From NCBI GenBank assembly GCA_900088475.1, contig FLMG01004535.1, positions 122,703-167,567 on the forward strand: a DNA stretch of 44,865 nt, in the 5' to 3' direction. This stretch comes from Hyphochytrium catenoides (Eukaryota; Sar; Hyphochytriomycetes; Hyphochytriales; Hyphochytriaceae). Shown here in pieces: positions 9,109 through 19,012 of this stretch (positions are counted from its first letter, which is position 1; the number at the start of each line of letters is the position of its first letter). The position numbers and the translations under genes were made by a program. The notes under the pieces are model-generated. The model did no database searches and was not told the origin of the DNA. It worked only from the letters and a program-made list of their open reading frames with translations.

Positions 9109-11641
9109 ATGCGGCTAGAGCGGGTGGTAGCTTGCAGCGCTCTCGTCGCCTGTCTATGCGCGCGACCGGCGCTGGTCAATGGAGAAGCTTGGGAAGGCGT
9201 TGTACGAGGTGCTGCGGAGTCTGAGACAGCCACTCAGTATTGGATCGATAAGGACACACCTAAGGTACTGCATGCAGGCTTCGAAAGAGACCAACAGCCA
9301 GCGAATGGCATGGCTTTTGCCTTCCTTTTCTCCTTTTTTCCCCTTGGCTTCAGTCCTCATACGCTGTCGCTCTCCCCTCCATACATAGCCCATGTTCCCT
9401 CTGATGGCCCGTTATTTGATGCTCATCCATGGGCTTCTCTGTCTCTCATTAGGATGCTTTCTCAATCAAGTCTCCCTCCGACGGGAAGCAGCTGACCTTA
9501 GTGGCTAGCGACGAGTTCAACTCTGACGGAAGGAGCTTTGCCAATGGCAAGGACAAGATGTGGACGGCGTTGGATGGACCTGACGTGACCAATGACGCTT
9601 TAGAGTACATGTCACCTGACGCTGCGACCACCAAGGACGGCGCTCTGGTAATTGAGCTGACACAAAGGCAAATGGGAGGAAGGAACTACGTCGGCGCTCA
9701 TCTCCAGTCTTGGAACAAGTTCTGGTCAGTCTCCTTTGTCCCTGGACTTCAAGCGTGATAAGGGAAACTCATCAATCTCCCTCTTCGCCTTTCTCCTCCT
9801 CTCTCCGTTGCTCTGTCCTTCATCGTATCCTCGATATGCAGCTATACAGGTGGACTTTTTGTCGTAAGGAACAAGTGGCCAAGTGGCGGCGGAGTATGGC
9901 CTGCAGGTAATCTTACATAGAGTCTACTTGTGTCTCTTCAGCGTGTTTTCTCTTCTTTATATCTATCTGGTGCGTCATCTTGGTAGCTCTCTCTCTCTCT
10001 CTCCCCGTCGACCCTTGCCACGAATAGTCTTCGGCTTCTGACGGCTCTCCCTCTGTAGCTTGGCTCATGGGTAACCTTGGCCGCCCTCAGTACGAGCAGT
10101 CGAACATGGGCGTGTGGCCATGGAGCTACAATAAATGCGACGCCGCAGCCACCAAGCAGAAGATAAGCGCTTGCAACGCCAACCCTGGCCCAGGACTCTA
10201 TCCCAATCAGGGAAGAGGGGCGCCTGAGTTTGACCTTGTCGAAGCATGGAGTGAGTGCCTTTCCCAGATAGCAACGGTCTCAATGGTGATGACTGACTGT
10301 TTGTTCCTCGTTCTATTACACCTGCCCTTTGTAGCCACTGGAGAGGGTTTCAACGTCATCTCTCTCCAGATTGCGCCGAGCATTCCTCAGTACTATCGTC
10401 CTCGAGTATGGAACGCTGACCCCGCGCCGTCAGGACCTGGCAGCTGGTACAGAGGTGTCACCTACGAGAATGGCCAGAACGCCTATTATGGTGAGCTCTT
10501 GCCGCAATCTTCCCTCCCTGCTAGTCTCCAGCAAAGGCCTCCCTAGTCCGAAGCTCTCCCTATAAACACGCCCGTATCTTCGTAGCTCTTTCTTCGTCAG
10601 TGCGCGCAGCCTCATGAGCTTTGCCAGGTCCTTTCTGTTAGACAGAGGCGCATCTTGACTTAGGTGTGGGCGGTGTTACTCGTCTCCTCTAACCTGCTCT
10701 TTTTCTTCCGTTAGGACACGATAAGATGGGATATTCTACTGACGCAGTGGCCAGTAGAGCAGACATAAACCAAGATGCGCGCTTTTCCTGGCAGACATAT
10801 TCCTTTGACTGGAAGCCGGGGCCCGACGGATATGTCAACGGTTACTATGAGAACCAACTGATTGTGGGCGTGCCTGGCTCGGCGCTGGTAAGCGCTTGTG
10901 ATGGAAATCAGCCTGAACTGCTTTTGCCCATGTCTTCTCGGTCTTTTGGAAACGTGATTGAGATAATTTGGGGCTTTGCTTCACTTCCGGGATCTCCTAT
11001 AGATGATCTTTATTCTCGTGCTTGTCGTTCCTATAGCGGCTTTCAAAGGTGTCGCTCTTTCCTCTACCTATATCTTCCTCTCCTCACATCGTCCTCTCTT
11101 CTTCCCTTTTCAGGGCAAGTATTGCGACCCTACGAACCCGTCTATCTGCACGGGAGAACGAGAGGTTCCTAGCGAGCCGATGGCAATTATTCTCAACCTC
11201 GTGCAGGGCAGCGCCAGCTCTTGGGCCCTGGGTCCGGCAAAGGCCACTTATCCCTCCTATTTCTACATAGACTATGTGCGCATCTACCAGGACCCCAAGG
11301 CTATCAACATTGGCTGCGACCCTCCAAAGTATCCTACCAAGGAGTACATTGAGGCTAACAGTGCCATATATGGTCCTGAGGCTATTCCTGAGCCGCCACT
11401 TAACGCTTCGTTTTACTTCTACGCGCACCCACAGCCCACCACCAAGCCCCCCGTCACTACGAAGCCCACCACCAATGCGCCAGACACTACAGAAGCTCCC
11501 CCATCTTCGAAGGCCAAAGATAACGATCAACAGAGCAATCCGACAACGGCGAAGTCTGCCGCATCTGATATTAGCATATCTGCCACGGTGCTGTCTTCGG
11601 CCTGCCTGCTCTCTTCTCTCCTCATGTTCGTTAGACAATAG
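9109..11641 (+). CDS. GH16 beta-glucanase/transglycosidase, KRE6/SKN1 type, secreted (7 exons, 513 aa)
   Basis: Exons are 9109-9264, 9453-9724, 9842-9906, 10059-10250, 10335-10490, 10715-10887 and 11114-11641, with the frame kept across all junctions. The N-terminus (about residues 1-25) is a signal peptide ending ...ALVNG. The body carries KRE6/SKN1 hallmarks: NKFCYTGGLF, GVWPAAWLMGNLGRP, a GRGAPEFDLVEA catalytic block, and EPMAIILNL near the end. In EFDLVE the nucleophile should be Glu221 and the acid/base Glu226, as in the GH16 signature ExDxxE. The C-terminus has a Thr/Pro stalk (TTKPPVTTKPTT) and a final hydrophobic tail (LSSACLLSSLLMFVRQ), suggesting GPI or tail anchoring. The family acts in beta-1,3/1,6-glucan synthesis or remodelling in fungi and stramenopiles. 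Unlike fungal KRE6, it has a cleavable-type signal rather than a long cytosolic N-terminus. A Cys-bearing insertion (KYCDPTNPSICTGE) precedes the EPM block. Confidence 0.88.
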
Positions 11642-11995
11642 CTTGACAGACTTACCACCGACGGCCCGGGAAGAGATATGAACAAGGATAGGATGTACAG
11701 AAGTTAGCGAGAAAAGGGAGAGAGAAAGAAGAGAGTCTCTCTGCGGACATGAGACTATTATTATTATTAAAATACTATGGACAGCATAAATATGTCTTCA
11801 AACCATGTGACACCAAGCCAAGTGTCCGTCTTATCTGCCTTCCCTCTCTTCTCTTCACTAAAATGCTGATATCCCCTAGGTCCTTATCTGTCACGAAGAC
11901 GCTAGCTTTCCTTTCACCGTGGCTGTCGTTTTCTTCTCTTCTCATACTAATGAGAGGACTAGGAGCGAAGGAAGACGGATAGTACGCTAAAGCAT
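11642..11995. other. Convergent spacer between GH16 and kinase genes
   Basis: 3'-flanking DNA of both genes. It contains a short ATT repeat (about 11757-11769). No gene is seen. Confidence 0.6.
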
Positions 11996-13963
11996 CTAAA
12001 CTCGTGCACTGCTCAAAGAAGATTGCCTTGCAATCTCCATCTCTCTTCCTTCGATACGTCGCACATCCTCACTCCTGCAGGAGGAGAGGTCACGAGAAGA
12101 GAGAGAAAGCAGATCTGATGAAGCCTTCCTCAAAGAGAGAGAGCTCCTCATGCGACCGAGGCGAAAGCGGAAGTGAAGCTTGAGCTGCGCCATCAGGGCG
12201 AAGTTATTCCTGACAGTGATCGCATTGGACAGCTCCTCCTCTGAGACCTCCACTAGCGGCAGAAGAGGAGGTGGTGTCGCAGGAAAGAGCGAAGGAGAAA
12301 GAGTTGAGACAGGAGACGACAAGCCGATCTGGAGCCAAGAGTGTTGTCTCACATCTCTGAGAGAGAATCTCTGGCTAGGATCACGGTGCAGCATTCCTTG
12401 CAAGAGACTCTGACACAATGGGGAGACAGAGGATGGGATATGCACTTCTCCCTTGGTCATTCTTTCTAGGAGACAGTCCAGGGAAGGCGATTCCTTATCC
12501 TCTTCATAGAGAAAAGGAGGCCTTCCGGTCAACATGACCAGCAACGTGGCCCCTAGCGCCCAGATGTCCGCAAGGCAAAAGTCATAGCCGCCTTTCACCG
12601 CCTCTGGAGGGAGAAAGTGCAGTGTGCCTCCTCCTCCGCCGCCTTCTCGTTCATCACCTTGCCTTCCTCCAGCACTATGTGTCTCTCCTCCCTTTCTTCG
12701 CCCGTCCTCTTCTGCCTCCTCTCTCACCCAGCAGGCAAGAGAGAAGTCAGCAATCTTTGCTGTCCTCCTCTCTTCTTCTGTGAGGAGAATGTTCTCCGGC
12801 TTGAGGTCCTTGTGCGCAATCCCGTTAGCGTGCAGATATTCCAGCCCACAGACAACATCACGAACCACGCCAGCCGCTTCCTCCTCAGTCATCAGCTCCT
12901 CCTTGTGTCCCTCTGCTGCCAGCGTATCTCTTTCTTTTTCTTGTCTCTCTGTGAAAACAGGTGTCTCTCCTGCTCTCTTCTCTCTCCTCTGGTACCGCTG
13001 ACTTTGCGGGCACCACGTCATGAGCTGACCTCCCGGAGCAAACTCCATAATGAGAAAGAGCTTGTCTGACGTCGGGTCGTCAATGACTTCAAAGAGCCTC
13101 ACAATATTTCTATGGGATATCTTCTTTAGGATTGCTATCTCTCTCTCCACCGTGGAGGCGGCCGAGGAGGCGATGACCCGTCCGTCTGTCCTGCTGCGTC
13201 TAAACTCCATCCGACGCTTGAGGAAGGAGCGAGTCATCACCTTGATAGCCACCTCTTCTCCCTCCTCCCCTAGCTGACTCCTGCGTCCTCGTTGAACTAT
13301 CTCGGGTGTCTCCTGTCTTGTCGGATCTGTGGCTTCTTCCGCTCTGTCTGTTTGATGTTCTGCCTCATCGTCCACTCTCATTGCGGCTCTTTCTATTGTC
13401 ACTCCTTCTTTCGTTGAAGCATCTTCTCCTTTACCATCGCCCTCTGTCTCTCTATCTCTATTCTCACCTTCTGTCTCCGCATCTCTCTCCTCTTCTCTTA
13501 CTCTTTCCTCCTGGTGTACGGCACCTTCCTCTTGCGTTGGCGAGGGACAATGCCGCGCGAGAAAGACCTCAGAGAAGGCCCCGCAGCCGATGCGCCGAAT
13601 GATAGAAAAGTCATTGACTTGCTGCGGCTCTCCCTCAAACGAAGAAAGAATCGAGGCTCTTCTCGTCTCTCTCACTGTTGGAGAAGGGCTAGAGGAAGAG
13701 ACACTGGCCTCCCGTCCCTCCGAACTGTATGCCGTTCTCCAGGTGGTCAGCTCTCCTCCAGAGCTCTCTCCCTCGGAGAAGGACGTAGCATCTCTCCTGT
13801 CTTCTAAACTATCTCCTCGGCTTCCGCCGGCCTCCATTAGAGGCGCCACGGAGCCTTCGCCATGCCTCTTCTCTGCTTTCTCTGGCTCATTGTCCGTCTT
13901 CACGGTCTCCTGGGCCGCAGATTCTGGCGCTATCTGCCGGTTCCAGCCCAAGAGAAAGCTCAT
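11996..13963 (-). CDS. Ser/Thr protein kinase, CaMKK/LKB1-like, with DFS instead of DFG (655 aa)
   Basis: One exon. I start at the ATG at 13963. The open frame extends 5' to about 14090 without another ATG, so an upstream exon is possible. The N-terminal ~110 residues are polar and Ser-rich. The kinase domain has a Gly loop GCGAFSEVF (126-134), VAIK with Lys241, EREIAIL (Glu275), HKDLKPEN (384-391), ADFSLA (DFS at 406-408), and LPPE near 451-454, followed by DIWALGATLLVMLTGRPPF. An acidic insert of about 100 residues splits the N-lobe between strands 2 and 3. The xPPE motif and the sequence around the catalytic loop resemble CaMKK/LKB1 kinases, which phosphorylate AMPK/SnRK1-type kinases. That is inference. 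Asn of HxDxxxxN is present. The Mg-loop Gly is Ser and the HRD Arg is Lys, so activity is probable but altered. GT..AG pairs inside the frame look incidental. Confidence 0.8.
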   Translation of the reverse strand: MSFLLGWNRQIAPESAAQETVKTDNEPEKAEKRHGEGSVAPLMEAGGSRGDSLEDRRDATSFSEGESSGGELTTWRTAYSSEGREASVSSSSPSPTVRETRRASILSSFEGEPQQVNDFSIIRRIGCGAFSEVFLARHCPSPTQEEGAVHQEERVREEERDAETEGENRDRETEGDGKGEDASTKEGVTIERAAMRVDDEAEHQTDRAEEATDPTRQETPEIVQRGRRSQLGEEGEEVAIKVMTRSFLKRRMEFRRSRTDGRVIASSAASTVEREIAILKKISHRNIVRLFEVIDDPTSDKLFLIMEFAPGGQLMTWCPQSQRYQRREKRAGETPVFTERQEKERDTLAAEGHKEELMTEEEAAGVVRDVVCGLEYLHANGIAHKDLKPENILLTEEERRTAKIADFSLACWVREEAEEDGRRKGGETHSAGGRQGDEREGGGGGGTLHFLPPEAVKGGYDFCLADIWALGATLLVMLTGRPPFLYEEDKESPSLDCLLERMTKGEVHIPSSVSPLCQSLLQGMLHRDPSQRFSLRDVRQHSWLQIGLSSPVSTLSPSLFPATPPPLLPLVEVSEEELSNAITVRNNFALMAQLKLHFRFRLGRMRSSLSLRKASSDLLSLSSRDLSSCRSEDVRRIEGREMEIARQSSLSSARV

Positions 13964-14275
13964 GGCTTGGTGAGAGCGGGCGTTAGAGGCGAGCAAGAGC
14001 GCCGATGGCGGCTCATCCAAACGGAGGAAGAGCTGGTGCGCGACGTAGAAGATTGATAGATGAGACTTCCGTCTCTCGGCCAGTCACTGAAGAGAAAGAG
14101 CGCTCACAAGGGAGACCGTAGCCACAGCTTTCTTCCGTTCACAGCTGCTCAAGGCGGGAATCTGGTGGAGAAATCAAGAAAAAGAGAAAAACGTGAGCGA
14201 AAGACTTGCATCTTTTAAATTGACATTCTCCCTTTCACCTTCGTGAACGCAGTGCACTGGCTCTTCTTTGCCTCT

Positions 14276-14282
<7 letters not shown>

Positions 14283-14318
<36 letters not shown>
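14283..14318. repeat. (CT)n microsatellite upstream of the kinase gene
   Basis: A 36-nt CT run about 320 bases 5' of the kinase start. It reads as GA in the kinase sense direction. Confidence 0.9.
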
Positions 14319-14320
<2 letters not shown>

Positions 14321-14571
14321 ATCTCCCCTTCCTCTTTCTTCTTGCATTAGCCAGCTCATCAAAAACATCGTCCCTGTCGCACATAAGAGGCAGGAGAGAC
14401 CAATGGCCACGCGGAAGGGTGCGCGGGAAGCCAGAGAAGAAAGAGTTTGATCTTAAGGTTAATATTGTAACAAACAGGGGAGGAAGAAAAAGACAGCAAC
14501 GAGGGACAGAGAGAGGAGCGCCATAAGAGAAGGATGGCGTCACAAACGAATCAAGAGGAGCGAGGAGAGAG

Positions 14572-14586
14572 CGAGAGAGAGAGAGC

Positions 14587-14636
<50 letters not shown>

Positions 14637-14668
14637 GAGAGAGAGCAAGAGAGAGAGAGAGAGAGAAA
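14572..14668. repeat. Long (GA)n microsatellite
   Basis: About 97 nt of GA with a few G, C or A interruptions, the longest such array in the window. It ends in AAAAATG. Confidence 0.9.
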
Positions 14669-15747
14669 AATGTTGCCCATTTGTTCTGTTGGCTCACTTT
14701 CTCCTCTCGACTGGGAAGACGGTTCCGTTGGTTTATTGTTAGGGAGACTGTGTTAGCTCTTTTGTCTATAGATATAGCCTTAGCGGTACGATGCGTGTGT
14801 TTGGAAGGGTGTCTTGCCTTTGGAGAGCTGATAGTTCGAGGGTGTGAGACAGACGCACAGCCTTCGTTAAACACACATCCTTTAGGAAAACTGAAGTGTA
14901 TGGCAAACACACATCACAGTCAATCGCACTCGCCCATTGTGAAGAGGCGTTACAGGTCCGTTACTGCGCTTCCCATCCCTTTCCCTTATTGCCCGCGCCG
15001 CTGATGGCTCTCCCTCGCTCCCATTCTTAACTCTCTCCTTCCTGCCTCGCTCTCCTCTCTTCTCTTTACTGCCTCCGTCGCCCTTCTTCCGTCTCTTCTC
15101 TCACCCGCCGCTCGCTGCTTGACCCTTCTAGCTTCCCAGTGCACCTTCCTTTCCGTCATACCGCAAGATCGAAGGCTGAGGTGGCGGCTGTGCACTGGCT
15201 CGTCCCTCGCCTAGGAGAGCTACAGCAGAAGAAGACAGTAGGCTAAGGCTCCTGTGAGCCGTGCTGCTGCTGCTAACTAAGGAAACTGTGCGAGCACCCT
15301 GTGGTCGCCCCTCTCTCTGCCGTCTGTCAACCGGTCTTTGTCGCCCCACTGTGCTGTTGCGAAAGACGGGAGGCGACGACGCGGCTTCCTGCCCGTCAAG
15401 AGCACGTTCTAACCTTTAGTTCTATGATCTCTGTTACTGTCTCTGCGCCTTGTTCTACGGCCAGCGTTGAGAGGAGCCATTTATCATAGAGTACGCCCAA
15501 AGGACGTTAAGCCGCGGGCAGTTTACGGTTATCAGTGATTATATGGCTAGCAGACCGAGAGCAGCGGAGCTGGAGAAGCATCTCTTACACATTCTCAGGC
15601 ATAATGTATGCCCTGAAGAAGTTCTCTCTTTCTTTCTTTCTTAGTCTCTTCTCTTACATTGCCAGAGGCGCCACACCGCCTTGAAGGTTATCAGATCCAT
15701 GCCCAGAGCAATCTCCCTTCCATCTTCTATAGGTCCCCGGCGTACGC

Positions 15748-15885
15748 CTAGATTTCGGGCCTCCAGTCCTCAAAGAACTTCTTGATCGCCTCGGTGCTAA
15801 CATTTAAAGGACAGTGAGCATCATCCCAGTGATATAATGGAGCCGTCTCCTCTCCCAATAAGACTCTCTTATCTTCCTCTTTGCA
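15748..15885 (-). other. Possible terminal coding exon, family unknown
   Basis: The minus strand from 15885 to a TAG at 15750-15748 is open for 45 codons. It encodes a soluble, protein-like C-terminus (YHWDDAHCPLNVS, EAIKKFFEDWRPEI) and is preceded by a TATAG acceptor. The polypyrimidine tract is poor. Further upstream on minus, about 15994-16157, another open stretch is flanked by a good CT-rich acceptor and a GTAAGG donor, but the phases of the two do not match. It may be a degenerate gene or chance. Confidence 0.2.
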
Positions 15886-16642
15886 CTATACTTGGTCCTT
15901 TCTCTCTGTATCTCTCCGTTTCTCTGCCTCTATCTGTTTGTACGGTCTCTCCTCCCTTCTTGGTTCACCTTTCTTCCTTACCTAGCTGTCTGCTCTTCCG
16001 GTCCAAAAAAGATAAAGGACGATGCAGGCATGCTTGGTTCGGCTGCAGTGACAGCCGCCTGCCAGCCACAAAGGAAAGCGGTCGCGGAGGTAGCTGGAGC
16101 AGCTATGTGAACGCCAATGACGGCTTTGTCATCCACAAATCTCTGATGGTGGTGGGAGAGAGGGAGAGAGAGAGAGACAGAGTCAGAGAGACGATGAGTG
16201 AGCAACCTAAGCAAGCCACGATGAAGATTCAGTGTGTCGCTAAGCAGAGAAACGGTCTGTCGGGAACCTAAGCTTGGAACCGCCACTGAGCAAATTTAAG
16301 AGTCAGAGTATAAGCAGACATAACTGCAATATTCGCGAAGAGCTATTAGTTAGCGTTTCTCGTCGGCCCTGTGCCACTTGCCTTTGCCTCCACCTTCTCA
16401 TCTTTTCGCCCTGAGAGCAATGATGTCCACTGCGCGTCAGTCAGCCTTTGTTCCTTTGTCCTGACCACTGATAGCTCCCCTTGCCGATGCAAAGAGGACA
16501 AAAGGGAGAGAACAGATGGGGACAATTTCTACGGAAACAGAAGGCTTAGCAGGGTGATGGCCAATAAAGAGACAGGACATAGAGGCACTAAATTCTTGCA
16601 ACCCTTAATATAGAAGTAATGACTGCGAGGCAGTAGCCATTA
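15886..16642. other. Region between possible exon and XRP2 gene
   Basis: Short GA tract at about 16159-16182. No supported gene. Confidence 0.45.
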
Positions 16643-18360
16643 TCAGGCTTCGACCATCTGGAACAAGTCCTCAAAAGTGCTCAGCAATACCTTGGAGAAG
16701 AGTACGAAGGCCTCAGAACAGTCCTGCCACTCTTTTCTGGTCGCTAGCCCTGTATACCGAGAGAGAAGTCCGCGAGGAAAGAGGAGCAAGACATGTCAAT
16801 ATAACGGCCGACTTTAGAGGTACAAGTGTGCGAAAGTGGGGTCGACTGAGAGGCCAGGAGGTACGAGATGAGATACTACAACCGAGGAAGAGCAGTCTAT
16901 CACCGATTGTGAGCGGAACGGCGAAGCTTTCGTCAACAGAGGAGAAAGCGACCGTCTCCTGAGTCTCTGGCGGCAGCCTGAAGCGGCCGAGGAGTTCCTG
17001 GAGGGCCTGCGGGCTGGTGTCCAGCGTAAAGTTCTTGGAGCCTTCGTTATCGGGAGTAAAGTCGAAGATCTGAAACACAGCGAGTGAGCTTCCAACTAGA
17101 GCGGGAGGGCGCGCGCGGACGAGAAGAGGAGAGCCAGGAACAAGAGAGATTGTAGCTGAAAGAGACAGACCAAGATCCACTGAGGACCGACAGCGCTATG
17201 GTTGCGGCTGCAGGCAGTAGACTAGCGAATGCTCAGAAAAATACTCGACACAAGAAACAGAATGAAGAGTCTTGGCAATCTCTGTGTCCGCGCGCCTTCC
17301 TCCTACTGAACGATGAGGGCGAAGAAGGAGGGAGAGAGAGGAAGAGAGAGCTCCCTCGACCTAGGGAAGAACTTACCTCTGACCATTTGTTGTTCCAGAC
17401 GGTGAGGTTGGCTGCCCTAAGCTGGCTCTCCAGCTCAAAATACGTTGCGTAGAAGCAACTAAAGGAAAGAGACTCTGAAGACTCAATTACAGGCTCTGCT
17501 TGTTAACAAGAAGAGTTGCAGCATATGCACGCGTTAGCAAAGGAGAGACGCTGTCTAACAGGCGGTGGCTAGGCCATATACACCATGCCACGAGGCAGCA
17601 ACTTATAATGAAGCTGACAGTAGAAAGACGAGTTCACGCCTATGAAATAAAAGAGGAAAGGAGCAAGCAAGACATGAGGCCATGAAGCTAGCGAAAGCTA
17701 AGCGCGGAAGAAGACTGACCCGAAGGGATAGAAAAACAGAAAGAGTCTACGTTGGAGAACCGTGATCAACCTGTCTGACAGTAAAGACCAATGGCTACTC
17801 TCTTACAGTCCCTAGTTCGCAGCTGTTGGGCGAGAATGATGGCTGAAGAATCCTGAACGTTTCTGAGGAAGACGCTCGACTCGCAGGGCCCAATGAAGAG
17901 CCGGCAGTTCCGGCACTCGTCTACCTGAGAAGGGAAGGAGAGAGAGACGAACGTCAGTAAATTTTCACTTCAAAGACAGAGAGGACGTAGAAGGCAAGGG
18001 ACCAGGGGAAAACGGACATAAAGAAAGTCAAAGAAGAGAGATAGAAAAGAAGAGAAAGGGAGTCAAAAGAGAGAAACTGAGAGGAGAGAAATAGAGAGAC
18101 AGAGTGACCTGCACTGTGGCCGTGTGGTCCAAAAGGAAGATGTCACAGTCCTCACAGTCTTCTATGATGAACTGCTGGCCGCCAATAGCTCCTGGGCAGC
18201 GGACTATTGTCTCTCCCTTCCGCTTCGACACTATAAAGTCCTCGCGATTCAAGGCTGGTCGCGCCTTCGGAGACGCAGCAGGGGACGAGGAAGTTCCCGC
18301 TGCGTGAAGCTCCGGAGGAGTGGGAGGCAGTGGGGCAGCCCCTGTGCAGAGGTTACCCAT
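16643..18360 (-). CDS. RP2: XRP2/TBCC-domain protein (5 exons, 272 aa)
   Basis: Minus-strand exons are 18360-18109, 17924-17771, 17495-17377, 17069-16883 and 16749-16643; the frame is continuous. The N-terminus MGNLCT has Gly2 for N-myristoylation and Cys5 as a palmitoylation candidate, as in RP2 (MGC). The TBCC beta-helix is clear: GQQFIIEDCEDCDIFLLDHTA, CRLFIGPCESSVFLRN, and AQQLRTRDC, whose Arg120 aligns with RP2 Arg118, the GAP-type arginine finger. It is followed by QTEPVIESS, WNNKWSE and IFDFTP, matching RP2 QPIIESS, FNNTWSN and IHDFTP. RP2 is a GTPase-activating protein for ARL3 at the cilium base, delivering lipidated cargo. The C-terminal nucleoside-diphosphate-kinase-like domain of vertebrate RP2 is absent; a 35-residue helix-like tail ending LFQMVEA replaces it. 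Three donors are weak (GTCACT, GTTGAT, GTTGTA), so the exon 1, 2 and 4 ends are slightly uncertain. Confidence 0.85.
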
Positions 18361-19012
18361 GGCTGGGAGAATAGAAAGAAGTTAGTGAAGATAGAAGTAT
18401 TCTTTACTTCGTGATGCGTGATGCACGGTGCCTAATAGTGAGGCGCTGGAGAGAGGGAAGCGTCTAGCTCTTCCTGGCCGTCGATCAGTACCGCGGTGGG
18501 GGAGGAGAGCACTCCTTAAAGACAACGTGAGGCTGCGACTAAGAGAGTCGAAGGGCAGGAGAGACACTTCTTATAGGGCGAGAGGCGCGAGGGAAGGCGC
18601 GAGGGAGCACTGACGGCCAGCATGGAAAGGCCTGTGCCGCCTGCTGCTGGTGATGGCGCCGCTGATCAGAAAGCTGAAGTTTGGTTTTCGGGGGGGTAGC
18701 CTCCGCACACAGGGTAGCCAGGGACTCTATCAAGATCAATAACGCCTAATTAACTTGATAATGGATAGATATCAACTTCAATGTAAGCCGAGTGGTAGCC
18801 CCCGTATCCTGGGAGGGGGTTGCCCCAACTGAAAAGACACTCCTGTCTAAAGACTATCGTGAACTCTAACTGAGGAGCTTTGCTTTATAGGCTTAAGGCC
18901 TCACCATTTTTGATTATAGCGCGGCAGAGCCAACGGAGGATAGAACGCGGTATGCGGAGCGAGAAGCAAGGCAGCCAACAGAGGAAATGTTTGTCAACTA
19001 AAGCGGCCCGCG
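18361..19012. other. Divergent promoter region, XRP2 (-) and SFI1-like gene (+)
   Basis: No ORF worth calling. It holds short G-rich runs (GGGGGGG at about 18690, GGGAGGGGG at about 18811). Both flanking genes start outward from it, so it should hold both promoters; no specific element is recognised. Confidence 0.5.

Larger units (their letters stand above)
13964..15747. other. Kinase 5' flank and low-complexity region
   Basis: Contains two long microsatellites. The frame at 14534-15004 is mostly repeat translation followed by about 100 residues with no recognisable feature. From 15000 to 15480 the DNA is pyrimidine-rich with no gene that I can support. Confidence 0.45.

Noticed and set aside
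11084-11638. 184-codon minus frame opposite the GH16 last exon
   Set aside because: Antisense shadow of a well-supported exon; no domain and biased composition.
14018-14020. TTG as kinase start
   Set aside because: A non-ATG start is unlikely in a eukaryotic nuclear gene; the ATG at 13963 is used, with a possible upstream exon noted.
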